Source of the DNA: Virgisporangium aliadipatigenens
GTDB taxonomy: Bacteria; Actinomycetota; Actinomycetes; Mycobacteriales; Micromonosporaceae
DNA length: 64,000 bases
Direction of reading: 5' to 3'
NCBI RefSeq assembly: GCF_016863615.1
Contig: NZ_BOPF01000007.1
Coordinates: forward strand, 1-64,000
The position numbers and the translations under genes were made by a program. Positions 54,635 through 62,896 of this stretch are shown here, in pieces; the first letter of the stretch is position 1, and each line of letters opens with the position of its first letter. The notes under the pieces are model-generated. The model worked only from the letters and a program-made list of their open reading frames with translations. It ran no database searches and was not told the DNA's origin.

Positions 54635-55489
54635 TCAGTAGTCGTAGGAGTGCGGGCCGCTCAGCCAGCGGCTGAGGTACCGACTCTGTACGTCGCCGGT
54701 GAGCAGGCCGGCTACGGTGTCGGCGAAGCCGCCCGCGAAGCGTTCCCAGTAGGGCCCTCGCTCTTTCAGCACCGCCGTCCACTCCTCGGCGGGGACGCCC
54801 GGCCGCGCGTGCCAGAACAGGATGTGGCCGTTGACGCTGGAGCCCCACGCGATGAGGTCGTCGCCGGGGGAGAACCACTCCGGGACCTCGTCCCGGTCGG
54901 GTGCCCAGTGCGCGGCGTCGCCGAGGCGCCAGGTGGCGTCCTCGCGCCAGGCGTCCGGGCCGGCGAAGTCGAGGCGCACCGCGGACCAGGCGTAGAGGTT
55001 CTCCTCCACGAGGTCGAAGCGGCCGCCGATGCCGTTCACCGCCAGATGGTCGTCGATGACGCCCGACCCGTGCGCGTCGACGAACCGCTTGTAGTCGCCG
55101 GGCAGGGTGACGCCCAGGGCCGCCTCGGTGTCCGACCAGTCGAGCCGGGTCTTCGACGGGGTCAGTCCCAGGATCTCGGCGGGGTCGTGCCGGCCGGTGC
55201 CCGGTGCGGCGGGGCGTTCGCCGAACAGGTAGTCGTCGGGACGCAGCAGGTCGCCGCCGACCCCGGTGACGACGGCGTGCGTCGCCGTGAGTTCGACGAC
55301 GGTGAGGTCGACCGCCCGCGCGTGCCGGCCGTGCTCGCGGGTCACGACGTCGAACCGGTCGCCGGGCCGGGGCCATTGCCGCACGTGGAAATCCGGCTCG
55401 CCGTCCAGGTGCCAGCCGTTGTCGACGGGTGCGACGTCAGCGATCGCGAAACTGAGACGGATGAGCGGCACGTCGACATCATGCCGCAC
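54635..55489 (-). CDS. SMI1/KNR4 (SUKH) domain protein, putative immunity protein
   Basis: 284 residues. An N-terminal beta-rich part (about 1-95) precedes a SUKH-1-like region: DWSDTEAALGVTLPGDYKRFVDAHGSGVID is the typical opening, followed by WGSSVNGHILFW. SUKH proteins are immunity proteins that neutralise polymorphic toxins. It faces an EspC-like/toxin pair 41 bases away, so it may protect against that toxin. It could equally be an orphan SUKH gene. The start is uncertain: GTG 55489 or 55471. Confidence 0.75.
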   Translation of the reverse strand: MRHDVDVPLIRLSFAIADVAPVDNGWHLDGEPDFHVRQWPRPGDRFDVVTREHGRHARAVDLTVVELTATHAVVTGVGGDLLRPDDYLFGERPAAPGTGRHDPAEILGLTPSKTRLDWSDTEAALGVTLPGDYKRFVDAHGSGVIDDHLAVNGIGGRFDLVEENLYAWSAVRLDFAGPDAWREDATWRLGDAAHWAPDRDEVPEWFSPGDDLIAWGSSVNGHILFWHARPGVPAEEWTAVLKERGPYWERFAGGFADTVAGLLTGDVQSRYLSRWLSGPHSYDY

Positions 55490-55530
55490 CGACCGGACGA
55501 TACTTTGACCGCCGCCGATACGATGCGGCG

Positions 55531-55857
55531 ATGCCGAGCATCGATCTGCCGTCGGTGAACAGATCCGCCAACATCCTGTTGGAACTGGCCGGGACCCTGC
55601 AGGCCGGGCGGCCGGAGCCGGCGCTCACCGCCCGGGCCGGGAGACCCTACGCGCACGGCGACGTCGAGGCGACGATGCGCGAGTTCGCCGGGTTCGCCGC
55701 CGATCAGTACCAGGACGCGGTCGCACTCCTCGCCGCGCTGTCGATGCGCCTGCAGGAGACGGCCGCCGCGTACGCCGCGACGGATGAGGGGGTGCGGCAG
55801 ACCCTGGACGGCTTCCTCGCCGGCACCGAGTACCACCCGGCGCCCGGGACGGAGTGA
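55531..55857 (+). CDS. Small EspC/WXG100-like type VII secretion partner
   Basis: 108 residues, predicted as two long amphipathic helices with no Cys. The pattern (hydrophobic heptads, FAADQYQDAVALLAALSMRLQETAAAYAATDE near the C-terminal half) fits the excreted EspC/DUF2580 and WXG100-like helical hairpins found just before type VII polymorphic toxins. The YxxxD/E-like tail (YAATDE) is consistent with a secretion signal. It is followed after one base by the putative toxin gene. Its assignment is moderately secure. Confidence 0.6.
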   Translation: MPSIDLPSVNRSANILLELAGTLQAGRPEPALTARAGRPYAHGDVEATMREFAGFAADQYQDAVALLAALSMRLQETAAAYAATDEGVRQTLDGFLAGTEYHPAPGTE

Positions 55858-55858
55858 C

Positions 55859-57136
55859 GTGGCTGTTCGACGGCAGGTGAAGTACATCGAGGAGATGAGC
55901 CCGGATCGGGTGACGATCGCGGAGCGGGAGTGTCAGCGCGTGGTGCGGCTGATCGGTTCCACCCAGGGAACGCTGGACCGGGCGAGGTCGACGGTCGTGT
56001 GGGCGGATCGCAGCAGCGAGCTGTTCGACCGGCGGCTGCGGCAGGCGGACCGGACGTTCGAACAACTGATGGAGGGCTATACCAAGGCGGCCAGGGCGCT
56101 GAACGAGTACATCGCCGCGCAGCGCGAGGCGCAGCGGCTGGTCGCGGAGGGCGTGCGGGTGGAGGACGAACTGCGCGAGATACTCGCGTACCTGGCGCGG
56201 ACGCACCCCCCGCTCCACCGGCTGGACCCGATGGAACAGTGGGCCTTCTGGGCCGGTCGCGCCGATCCGGACCTGCAGGAGGAGATCGATCGGGTGCGCG
56301 CCGACGCCGATCTGCTGTACCACCGGGCGGCGCAGTGGTACGACCGCGCGCGGCGGACCGAGGCCGACGCCAGAGGTGTGGCGGTGACCGCGCTGCGGGC
56401 GGCCCGGCGGCTGCTGCCCGAACTGCGGGGCGACAGCGCCGCCGCGAAGGCGGTCATCGCGGGCACACCCGGGCTGCGGGCCGAGATCGAGGAGTCCGCG
56501 CGCCTCGACCCGGACCCCAGACGACCCGGCGAAGCCGTGCTCACCCAGTATCAGGTGCGCGACGACGCGCGCCGGGAGCAGTTCCCCGCCGAGGGCAACC
56601 CGCTGGCCCGGCTCGCGCACGAAACCGTGCAGCACAACGAGGCCCGCATGCTGGAGGAGCTGTACTCCCGGTCCCCGGTGGACGGCTGGCTGCCCCGCTT
56701 CAACGACATCCGCAACGAGGCGAACGCCGAGGCGCTGCGCCGATACCCCACTCCGGATCAGAACGACGACCACTTCGACGCCTTCCGGCACACCTACTGG
56801 AGCGCGCTGCTCACCAGCCAGTACGGCGAGGACTGGGCCCGGCGGTACACGAGCGCGCACGAGGAACTGCTCGGCAACCCCGCGCCCCGCGAGGCGATGG
56901 ACCTGTACAACAACGAGGTCGGGCGCGCGATCGCGCTGGCGAACCCGGGCGCGTCGGAGCGCGAACTCGCCGACCTGGCCCAAGCGGCGGTGCGGGAGGG
57001 CCGGAGCGTGGTCGTCGGGCGCGACGGGCGCACGCTCGAGTTCAGCGATCAGATCGACTCGGCCGACACCGGCACGCCGCGACCGAACCACATCCTGCCG
57101 GGACGGCCCCAACCGGGCCCACCGGCGCCGCCGTGA
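55859..57136 (+). CDS. Putative polymorphic toxin with DUF6973-like C-terminal domain
   Basis: 425 residues. The first about 200 are long helices/coiled coil (ADRSSELFDRRLRQADRTFE), suiting an LXG/WXG-like delivery region. The C-terminal about 200 hold the motifs HFDAFRHTYWSALLT, TSAHEELLGNP and MDLYNNEVGRAIA, rich in conserved His/Asp/Asn, which I associate with DUF6973, a presumed toxin or metallo-hydrolase domain. The activity is unknown. GGAG precedes the GTG at 55859. The tail is Pro-rich. It is paired with an EspC-like gene and a divergent SUKH gene. No T7SS core genes are in the window. Confidence 0.65.
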   Translation: MAVRRQVKYIEEMSPDRVTIAERECQRVVRLIGSTQGTLDRARSTVVWADRSSELFDRRLRQADRTFEQLMEGYTKAARALNEYIAAQREAQRLVAEGVRVEDELREILAYLARTHPPLHRLDPMEQWAFWAGRADPDLQEEIDRVRADADLLYHRAAQWYDRARRTEADARGVAVTALRAARRLLPELRGDSAAAKAVIAGTPGLRAEIEESARLDPDPRRPGEAVLTQYQVRDDARREQFPAEGNPLARLAHETVQHNEARMLEELYSRSPVDGWLPRFNDIRNEANAEALRRYPTPDQNDDHFDAFRHTYWSALLTSQYGEDWARRYTSAHEELLGNPAPREAMDLYNNEVGRAIALANPGASERELADLAQAAVREGRSVVVGRDGRTLEFSDQIDSADTGTPRPNHILPGRPQPGPPAPP

Positions 57137-57139
57137 GCC

Positions 57140-58762
57140 TCAGCGTGCCGCCGCATCGGCTCCGTCGGGGTCGTCCAGACGGAACCGCGCGACGACCTGC
57201 ATCAGGTCGGCGGACATCCGGGCCAGGTCGTTCGCGGCGAGTTGGTTGGCCTCGGCGCCGATCATCGTCTGCTGCGCGCCGTCGGCGACGGCCGAGATGC
57301 TGGAGGCGATCTCGCCGCTGCCGTCGGAGGCGAACTCGATGCTGCGGCTCATCTCCTTGGTCGTGGCGGTCTGCTCCTCCAGGGCCACGGCGATCGTGGT
57401 CTGCGACTCGTCGATCCGGCCGATGATCTCGGTGATGGTGGCGATGGCGGCCAACGCGGCGCGGCTGTCGGTCTGAATCGTCTCGACCTGCCGGGTGATG
57501 TCCTCGGTGGCCCGGGCGGTCTCCTGGGACAGGTCCTTCACCTCGCCGGCGACGACCGCGAAGCCCCGACCGGCGTCGCCGGCGCGGGCGGCCTCGATGG
57601 TGGCGTTGAGCGCCAGCAGGTTGGTCTGCTCGGCGATCGCCGAGATGACCTTGACGATCGTGCCGATCTCGTTCGACGAGGTGTTCAGCTTGGACATGAT
57701 GTCGTTGGTGGTCTGCGCCGCCGTGACCGCCTGTTCGGCCACGTCGCTGCCGTCGCGGGTGCTGCGCGCGATCTCCTGGATCGAGGAGCCCATCTCGGTG
57801 GCGCCGGCGGCCACCGTCTGCACGTTCTGCGAGACCTGGCCGGCGGCGCTGGTCACCGTCTGGGCGCGCTGGGAGACCGACGTGGCGACCGCCGCGATCT
57901 GGTCCGAGGTGCGGGTCAGCTCGTCCGCGCTGGAGGAGAGCGTGACCGCGTTGTCGGCGAGGGTGTGCATGGCCGAACGCATCTCGTCGGCGGCCCGGTT
58001 CACCGCGGCGGCCATCTTGCCGAGTTCGTCGCGGCTGCGCACGCGGGCGCGCCGGGTCAGGTCACCACCGGCGACGGCCTCCATCACCCGCTGCACCTCG
58101 CCGAGCGGCCGCACGATCGCCCGCGCGGCGGCCTGGGTCAGCACGAGCGCCAGCACCATGCCGACCAGCAGCACGGTGCCGATGGTCCAACGCGCGCGGT
58201 CGACCGTCGCCTGCGCCGCCGTCGCCATGAGGCCGGCCGCGTTGTTCTCGTACTCGGTCAGGTCGGCGGTGGCCCAGTCGACCCGGGCCAGCGACGGGGT
58301 GTAGTCGCCGGCCGCGGAGGTGTATCCGACGCTGGCCGGGTCCGCGCTCTCCAGCGTCTTGGCTGCTTCCTTGAACATCGTCCAGAAGGCGTCGAAGTTC
58401 TGGACCAGGCCCTGCCACTCGGCGTCCTCGACCTCGCGGCCGGCGTAGGTCTTGAACAGTTCGTCGGTGTTGCCGATGGCCGTGTTCAGCTTGGCGATCA
58501 GCGGCGGGCGGGACTGTTCGTCGGCGACCCGGCTCTGCATCCCGTAGAGCACCACCTCGCCGAACGCCTGACGGATGCCGGTGATCTGGCTCAGCCCGGC
58601 CACGTTGCGCTCGTTGATGGTGGTGATGGCGGTGTTCAGGTTGCCGGTCTGGGTGAAACCGGCCCCGGCCACCGCCAACGTGCTGAGCACCGTCACGCCG
58701 ACCGCGATGGAGATCTTGCTGCGCACGGTCAGGTCGGCCAGCCAGTTCCGCCGTTTGCTCAT
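57140..58762 (-). CDS. Methyl-accepting chemotaxis protein with 4-helix-bundle sensor
   Basis: 540 residues. TM1 (about 19-41), an extracellular four-helix-bundle sensor (about 42-190), TM2 (about 192-214), HAMP, then the signalling coiled coil with the conserved hairpin [21 protein letters not shown]. It ends shortly after the coiled coil. It lies 67 bases downstream of a sugar-type solute-binding lipoprotein on the same strand, suggesting that the binding protein presents its ligand to this receptor. No che genes are nearby. Confidence 0.92.
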   Translation of the reverse strand: MSKRRNWLADLTVRSKISIAVGVTVLSTLAVAGAGFTQTGNLNTAITTINERNVAGLSQITGIRQAFGEVVLYGMQSRVADEQSRPPLIAKLNTAIGNTDELFKTYAGREVEDAEWQGLVQNFDAFWTMFKEAAKTLESADPASVGYTSAAGDYTPSLARVDWATADLTEYENNAAGLMATAAQATVDRARWTIGTVLLVGMVLALVLTQAAARAIVRPLGEVQRVMEAVAGGDLTRRARVRSRDELGKMAAAVNRAADEMRSAMHTLADNAVTLSSSADELTRTSDQIAAVATSVSQRAQTVTSAAGQVSQNVQTVAAGATEMGSSIQEIARSTRDGSDVAEQAVTAAQTTNDIMSKLNTSSNEIGTIVKVISAIAEQTNLLALNATIEAARAGDAGRGFAVVAGEVKDLSQETARATEDITRQVETIQTDSRAALAAIATITEIIGRIDESQTTIAVALEEQTATTKEMSRSIEFASDGSGEIASSISAVADGAQQTMIGAEANQLAANDLARMSADLMQVVARFRLDDPDGADAAAR

Positions 58763-58829
58763 AGGTGCGCATCCCCTGGGTCGTCGTGACGGTGCGTCGT
58801 TTCAAAGGTGAGATCGGAAAAGGCGGGGG

Positions 58830-60158
58830 TCATTTCCCGGGTTGGGCGCTGTCCACCTTCGTCGCGTCGGCGATGGCCTTCTGCCACGCCGCGTCGCTCG
58901 TCGACTTGCCGAGTTCGACGTCGCGCAGGGCGGCCTCGACCGCGTCGCGCACGGCCTGGTTCTTCGGCCCGAAGTACACCGGCTTCAGGCTTAGCGCGCC
59001 GGCACCGAAGATGGCACCGGTGGCCGCGCCGCTGAAGTACTCGTTCTTGGCGCCCGTGATCGCGGGGTCCTTCAGCGCGTTGAGGTTCGAGGGCAGCCCG
59101 CCGGTCTTCTTGAACGCCGCGATCTGGCCCTGGGCGCTGGTCAGGAACCGCACCAGTTCGGCGGCCTCCTTCGGATGCTTGGCCTGCTTCGGCACGGCCA
59201 GGAACGAACCGCCCCAGTTGCCGCCGCTGCCGGGCGCGCGGGCGATGTCCCACTGACCCGCCGCGGATTCACCGGCGTTGCCCTTGATGACGCCGGTCAT
59301 CCACGACGGGCAGGCGATCGTGGCGAACTGCGCCTGCTTGAAGCCGTTGACCCAGCCCTCGGACCACGACGCCAACTTCGCCGAGAGCCTGCTGTCGATC
59401 ATCGTGACCGTGAAGTCCCAGGCCGAGCGGACGGCCGGATTGCTGCTCACCACCAGCTTGTCGCTCTTGTCGTAGAACGTGTAGCCGCTGGTCTCGGCGG
59501 CGGTCTGCATCATCATGATCGTGAAGACGTTCACCGAGGAGTCGAGGAAACCGACGCCGGGGCTCGCGGCCACGAAGCGCCGGCCGGTGGCGAGGTAGCC
59601 GTTCCAGTCCGGCCACAGCGCCCCGACGGCCTCGCGATCGGTCGGCAGCCCGGCCCGGGCGAACAGGTCCTTGCGGTAGCAGATCGCCATCGAACCGACG
59701 TCGGTGCCGAGGCCGAGCAGCTGTTTGCCGTCCGCGGACAGGCCCTGCTGCCACTTCCAGTCGATGAACTCGCTCTTGGCCGCACCGAGGCCGTGGTCGA
59801 ACAGGTTGTGGAACCGGTCGGCCTGCGCCTTGAACTGCACGATCGTGCCCTCTTCCAGGGCGACGACGTCACCGGCACCCGCGCCGGACTTCATCCACTG
59901 GGCCAGCCGAACGTTGTAGCCGCTCAGGCCGTCGCCCTTGCCGCGCTCCTTGATGCGGATGTTCGGGTGCGACCGCTGGTACTCCTCGTACAGTGCCTCG
60001 TAGCCGAAGCCCTGGTCCGAGAAGATGTCGACCTTCAGCGTGATGACGTCGTCGTCGGGCACCGACACGGCGGTCGTACAGCCGGTGGCGGCCAGGAGAA
60101 CGAGGCTCAGGCCGGCGCACGCCGCGGCCGCACGCCGTCCGATCATGCCGAGACGCAT
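58830..60158 (-). CDS. Extracellular solute-binding lipoprotein (sugar ABC type)
   Basis: 442 residues. Lipoprotein signal with lipobox LAATGC (lipidated Cys27), then an SBP_bac_1 fold: ITLKVDIFSDQGFG, GDVVALEEGTIVQF, WPDWNGYLATGRRF and SFLAVPKQAKHPKEAAELV. It should bind an oligosaccharide at the outer membrane face. No permease or ATPase gene is beside it; the downstream neighbour is a chemoreceptor. ATG 60158 was chosen because GGAGG then lies nine bases upstream; the GTG at 60164 would sit directly on the ribosome site. Confidence 0.9.
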   Translation of the reverse strand: MRLGMIGRRAAAACAGLSLVLLAATGCTTAVSVPDDDVITLKVDIFSDQGFGYEALYEEYQRSHPNIRIKERGKGDGLSGYNVRLAQWMKSGAGAGDVVALEEGTIVQFKAQADRFHNLFDHGLGAAKSEFIDWKWQQGLSADGKQLLGLGTDVGSMAICYRKDLFARAGLPTDREAVGALWPDWNGYLATGRRFVAASPGVGFLDSSVNVFTIMMMQTAAETSGYTFYDKSDKLVVSSNPAVRSAWDFTVTMIDSRLSAKLASWSEGWVNGFKQAQFATIACPSWMTGVIKGNAGESAAGQWDIARAPGSGGNWGGSFLAVPKQAKHPKEAAELVRFLTSAQGQIAAFKKTGGLPSNLNALKDPAITGAKNEYFSGAATGAIFGAGALSLKPVYFGPKNQAVRDAVEAALRDVELGKSTSDAAWQKAIADATKVDSAQPGK

Positions 60159-60323
60159 CGTCACGCTCCTCCCGTTCGTCCCCGCCCGTCCGGGTTCCCG
60201 GCACGGCTACGGCGCGGACCCGCCGCACTTCTAACGGCACGACGACCGGGAGTTGTAGAGATCTCCGACACCATTTCCGCGCCGGAGTTCGGCCGTGCGT
60301 TTCCGGCCGATCCAGCGCGGCGG

Positions 60324-60563
60324 TCAGGCGGACGCCTCGGTGCGCCAGTAGCCGTTGGCCGCGGCCACGGTCTGGAAGTTGGTGGCCACGACGTGCGAGA
60401 TGGAGATCAGCGCGTCGAAGTCCTCGGCGTAGGCCGGGCGCAGCCGGGCCCGGACCGCGTCGTCGGGCTGGGTCTTCTTCACCGCCACGCGGGACAGCTT
60501 GATCGCCAGGTCGAACCCCTCCTCGGCGGTGGCGGTGATCAGCGACGGCAGCCAGGTGCTCAT
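60324..60563 (-). CDS. Small protein divergent from the OhrR-like regulator, 79 aa
   Basis: Not recognised. Helical, with WLPSLITATAEEGFDLAIKL at the start and DALISISHVVATNFQTVAAANGYWRT at the end. The latter faintly resembles the last helices of carboxymuconolactone decarboxylase/AhpD-type proteins but lacks their Cys pair. It may be a remnant or a small stress protein. AAGGGG lies close upstream of the ATG. A dyad at 60586 sits in the shared promoter, so it is probably controlled by the OhrR-like protein in place of the usual ohr gene. Confidence 0.55.
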   Translation of the reverse strand: MSTWLPSLITATAEEGFDLAIKLSRVAVKKTQPDDAVRARLRPAYAEDFDALISISHVVATNFQTVAAANGYWRTEASA

Positions 60564-60585
60564 GTCGTTCCCCTTGTGTCGAGCA

Positions 60586-60611
60586 CGATTAAGTCGTACG
60601 CGACATTATCG
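60586..60611. promoter_or_regulatory. Inverted repeat, probable OhrR-like operator
   Basis: CGATTAAGTCG-TACG-CGACATTATCG has 9 of 11 paired positions and is AT-rich, unlike its surroundings. It lies midway between the divergent 79-aa gene and the MarR-type regulator, the expected place for an autoregulatory site. Confidence 0.5.
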
Positions 60612-60631
60612 CACCGGGCTATGATGCGGCA

Positions 60632-61087
60632 ATGGAGATCGTTCGTGAGGACCGGCACGCCGCGCTCGCCGATCAACTGTGCTTCGCCCTCTACGCGGCC
60701 TCCAAGACCGTGGGCAACGCCTACCGGACCCTCCTCGAGCCGCTCGGCCTCACCTACCCGCAGTACCTCGTCATGCTGGGGGTCTGGGCCCAGGACGGCC
60801 TCACCGTCGCGGAGGTGAGCGCGGCCGTCGGCCTGGAGACCTCGACCCTCTCGCCGCTGCTCAAACGCCTGGAGCAGGCGGGATTCCTGACCCGTCGCCG
60901 GGACACCGCCGACGAACGGGTGGTCCGGCTGCACCTGACCGCCGCCGGCGCGGAACTGGAACGCAGTGTCGCCCCGGTGCGCGAACGGGTCGAGAACGCC
61001 ACCGGCCTGACGGCTGCCGAGTTCGCGCAGCTGCGGGGTGCGCTGCTGCGGCTCCAGCGCACCGTCAGCGGTGCCGACCTGAGCTGA
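60632..61087 (+). CDS. OhrR-like MarR-family redox regulator
   Basis: 151 residues. The N-terminal DQLCFALYAASK carries the peroxide-sensing Cys17 of OhrR, and GLTYPQYLVMLGVWAQDGLTV plus the winged helix (LETSTLSPLLKRLEQAGFLTRRRD) complete the match. OhrR represses organic hydroperoxide resistance genes until its Cys is oxidised. No ohr gene is adjacent. The divergent partner is an unrecognised 79-aa protein. Extra Cys residues near the C terminus are absent, suggesting the 1-Cys type. Confidence 0.88.
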   Translation: MEIVREDRHAALADQLCFALYAASKTVGNAYRTLLEPLGLTYPQYLVMLGVWAQDGLTVAEVSAAVGLETSTLSPLLKRLEQAGFLTRRRDTADERVVRLHLTAAGAELERSVAPVRERVENATGLTAAEFAQLRGALLRLQRTVSGADLS

Positions 61088-61126
61088 CGTGGCGCGGCCG
61101 TCTTCGTGGAGAGGGAGGTTTCACCC

Positions 61127-61585
61127 GTGACCGAGGTGTCGTTGGGCGAGGCGGCGCGGAGCAGGTTCGAGGGTCTCGCGGCGGAACTCTCCGCCACCGG
61201 CGACGTCGCCTCCTGGGACGTGCGCGGCGACGGTGGCGGGCTGGTCCTGACGCTGCGCCGCGACGACGGCGCGACGGCCGTGGTGGAGCTGGCCGCCGAC
61301 ACGCGGACGTGTCTCGTCCGGCTCGCCGACACCTACGAGGACCGGGAGATCGCCGACGGGGAACCGGACAGGCTCGAGGCGCTCGAGGACAAGGTGGCGA
61401 TCGCGCGGCTGTACCTGCGGCGCCGGTATCACGAGGAGGTGAGCCGGCGATGGGGACGGGTCGTGGCGCGCACCATCCACCTGGCGGGCAAGGAGGAGAC
61501 GTTCTCGCTGTCGGCCTCGCCCGGGGGAGTGCCGGGGCTGGTGGGCCGGCTGCTCGGCGGCCGGACCTCGATCGTCCGGCCCTGA
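61127..61585 (+). CDS. Conserved-looking hypothetical protein, 152 aa
   Basis: Not recognised. It has an N-terminal helix, then a beta-meander rich in charged residues (SWDVRGDGGGLVLTLRRDDG; LVRLADTYEDREI) and a helix ALEDKVAIARLYLRRRYHEEV, ending in a Gly-rich tail. It is soluble and has no Cys-based motif. GGGAGG lies eight bases before the GTG at 61127, which makes this start better than the in-frame GTG at 61106. It follows the OhrR-like gene by 39 bases and may share its transcript. It is convergent with the VOC protein. Confidence 0.65.
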   Translation: MTEVSLGEAARSRFEGLAAELSATGDVASWDVRGDGGGLVLTLRRDDGATAVVELAADTRTCLVRLADTYEDREIADGEPDRLEALEDKVAIARLYLRRRYHEEVSRRWGRVVARTIHLAGKEETFSLSASPGGVPGLVGRLLGGRTSIVRP

Positions 61586-61597
61586 TCGCCGAACCGG

Positions 61598-62830
61598 TTA
61601 CGCCCGGCCGTACGAGACGAGGCCCAGCTCGTTGCCTTCCGGGTCGACGAGGGTGTGCCGCTGCGGATCGCTCCCGGCGACGACCCGTCCCCCGGCGGCC
61701 ACGGCCGCGTCGACGCGCGCCCGCGCCTGGTCGTGCGGCACGCGGAGATCGATGCGGACGCGGTTGCGATGCTGCCGCCGTTCCGTGTCCGACGCCTCCA
61801 TCGGCTGGAAGAACAGGACCGGATCGAGCCGACGCGGATCGAAGATGTCGGTCACGAACGCCCGCGGGTCGGGCCGGTAGCCGAGTACGGAGGCCCAGAA
61901 CGCGCGCACCGCGGGCACGTCGACGGCGTCGATGCCGAACTGGACGAAACGCGGGCGGGTGGGGTCGGCGGCGAGCCCCAGGTCGCGGGCGGCGTTCTGG
62001 ATCCGGCCGGCCAGCTCCCCGAACCCGTCCTCCCACCGGTCCTTTCCGCTGTCGATCGTGACGCCGTCGGGCCTGACGTCCACCGCCAACGGCAGCCCCG
62101 CGTCGTCGGCCAGGGCGGCGACAGCCGTCGCGAGTGCGGCCGCCGGCTCCGGCGCGTCGACCGGGTAGTGCGCCATCGCGGCGAAGAGCACCTGCCAGTC
62201 CGCGGTCTCCGGCCCCTTCGGCAGCCCGTCGCCGGGGACCAGGTCGACCACGTTCCCGTCGGCGTCGGCGAGCGCGACCCCGTACGCGCCGAACGGCTCC
62301 TGCCCGACCGCCGCCCGGACCGCCCGCACCGCGTCCGGCGCGCGCACCACGTCGACGTGGAACCGGTCGCGCAGCGGCCGGGGCCGGCCCGGTGCGAACG
62401 ACAGCACCGGATCCCGCCGCGACGGATCGCCGAGCGCGTCGGGGCCGGCGGGCTCGTAGGCGAGCACGTTTCGCCAGAACGGCACCAGCGCCGGCCGGTC
62501 CGCGGTGTCGATCACGAGCTGGACGGTCTGCAGCACGGCCGGGTCCGCGCCGAGGCCCAGCTCCCGGGCCGCCGTCGAGATCGACCGCGCGAGCTGCACG
62601 TCGGCGCGGGTGAGGTCCCGCGTCGGGCCGATCCGCACGCGCACCCCGCCCGGTCGCAGGTCGACGTCCGGCAGCCCGGTGGCGGCCGCCAGGCCGGCGA
62701 TGCGGCGGACGAGGGCGGCGCCGGCGGTCATCGACGGCGCGTCGAACCAGGCGCTCGCACCGGTGTCCAGGACGCGCCAGTCCCGGACACCGTCCGCTCG
62801 CGGGAACTCCGTCGAAGCGTCCCGATCCAT
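61598..62830 (-). CDS. Tandem pterin-dehydratase-like/VOC (Glyoxalase_6) protein
   Basis: 410 residues built as an internal duplication. Each half has a pterin-4a-carbinolamine-dehydratase-like segment (first: WRVLDTGASAWFDAPSMTAG and VDLRPGGVRVRIG; second: WQVLFAAMAHYPVDAPEPAA and VDVRPDGVTIDSG) followed by a VOC domain (VQLVIDTADRPALVPFWRNV; VQFGIDAVDVPAVRAFWASV). The final half ends PEGNELGLV, as Glyoxalase_6 proteins do. Typical dehydratase catalytic His residues are not evident, so activity is doubtful. ATG 62830 has AAAGGGG before it and is preferred to an in-frame start 6 codons upstream. Confidence 0.8.
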   Translation of the reverse strand: MDRDASTEFPRADGVRDWRVLDTGASAWFDAPSMTAGAALVRRIAGLAAATGLPDVDLRPGGVRVRIGPTRDLTRADVQLARSISTAARELGLGADPAVLQTVQLVIDTADRPALVPFWRNVLAYEPAGPDALGDPSRRDPVLSFAPGRPRPLRDRFHVDVVRAPDAVRAVRAAVGQEPFGAYGVALADADGNVVDLVPGDGLPKGPETADWQVLFAAMAHYPVDAPEPAAALATAVAALADDAGLPLAVDVRPDGVTIDSGKDRWEDGFGELAGRIQNAARDLGLAADPTRPRFVQFGIDAVDVPAVRAFWASVLGYRPDPRAFVTDIFDPRRLDPVLFFQPMEASDTERRQHRNRVRIDLRVPHDQARARVDAAVAAGGRVVAGSDPQRHTLVDPEGNELGLVSYGRA

Positions 62831-62896
62831 CAGCGTCCCCTTTGGCATCGTCGCGGAACCCGCCTCACGATATCCGCGGGGATGAACGCTCGAGCC

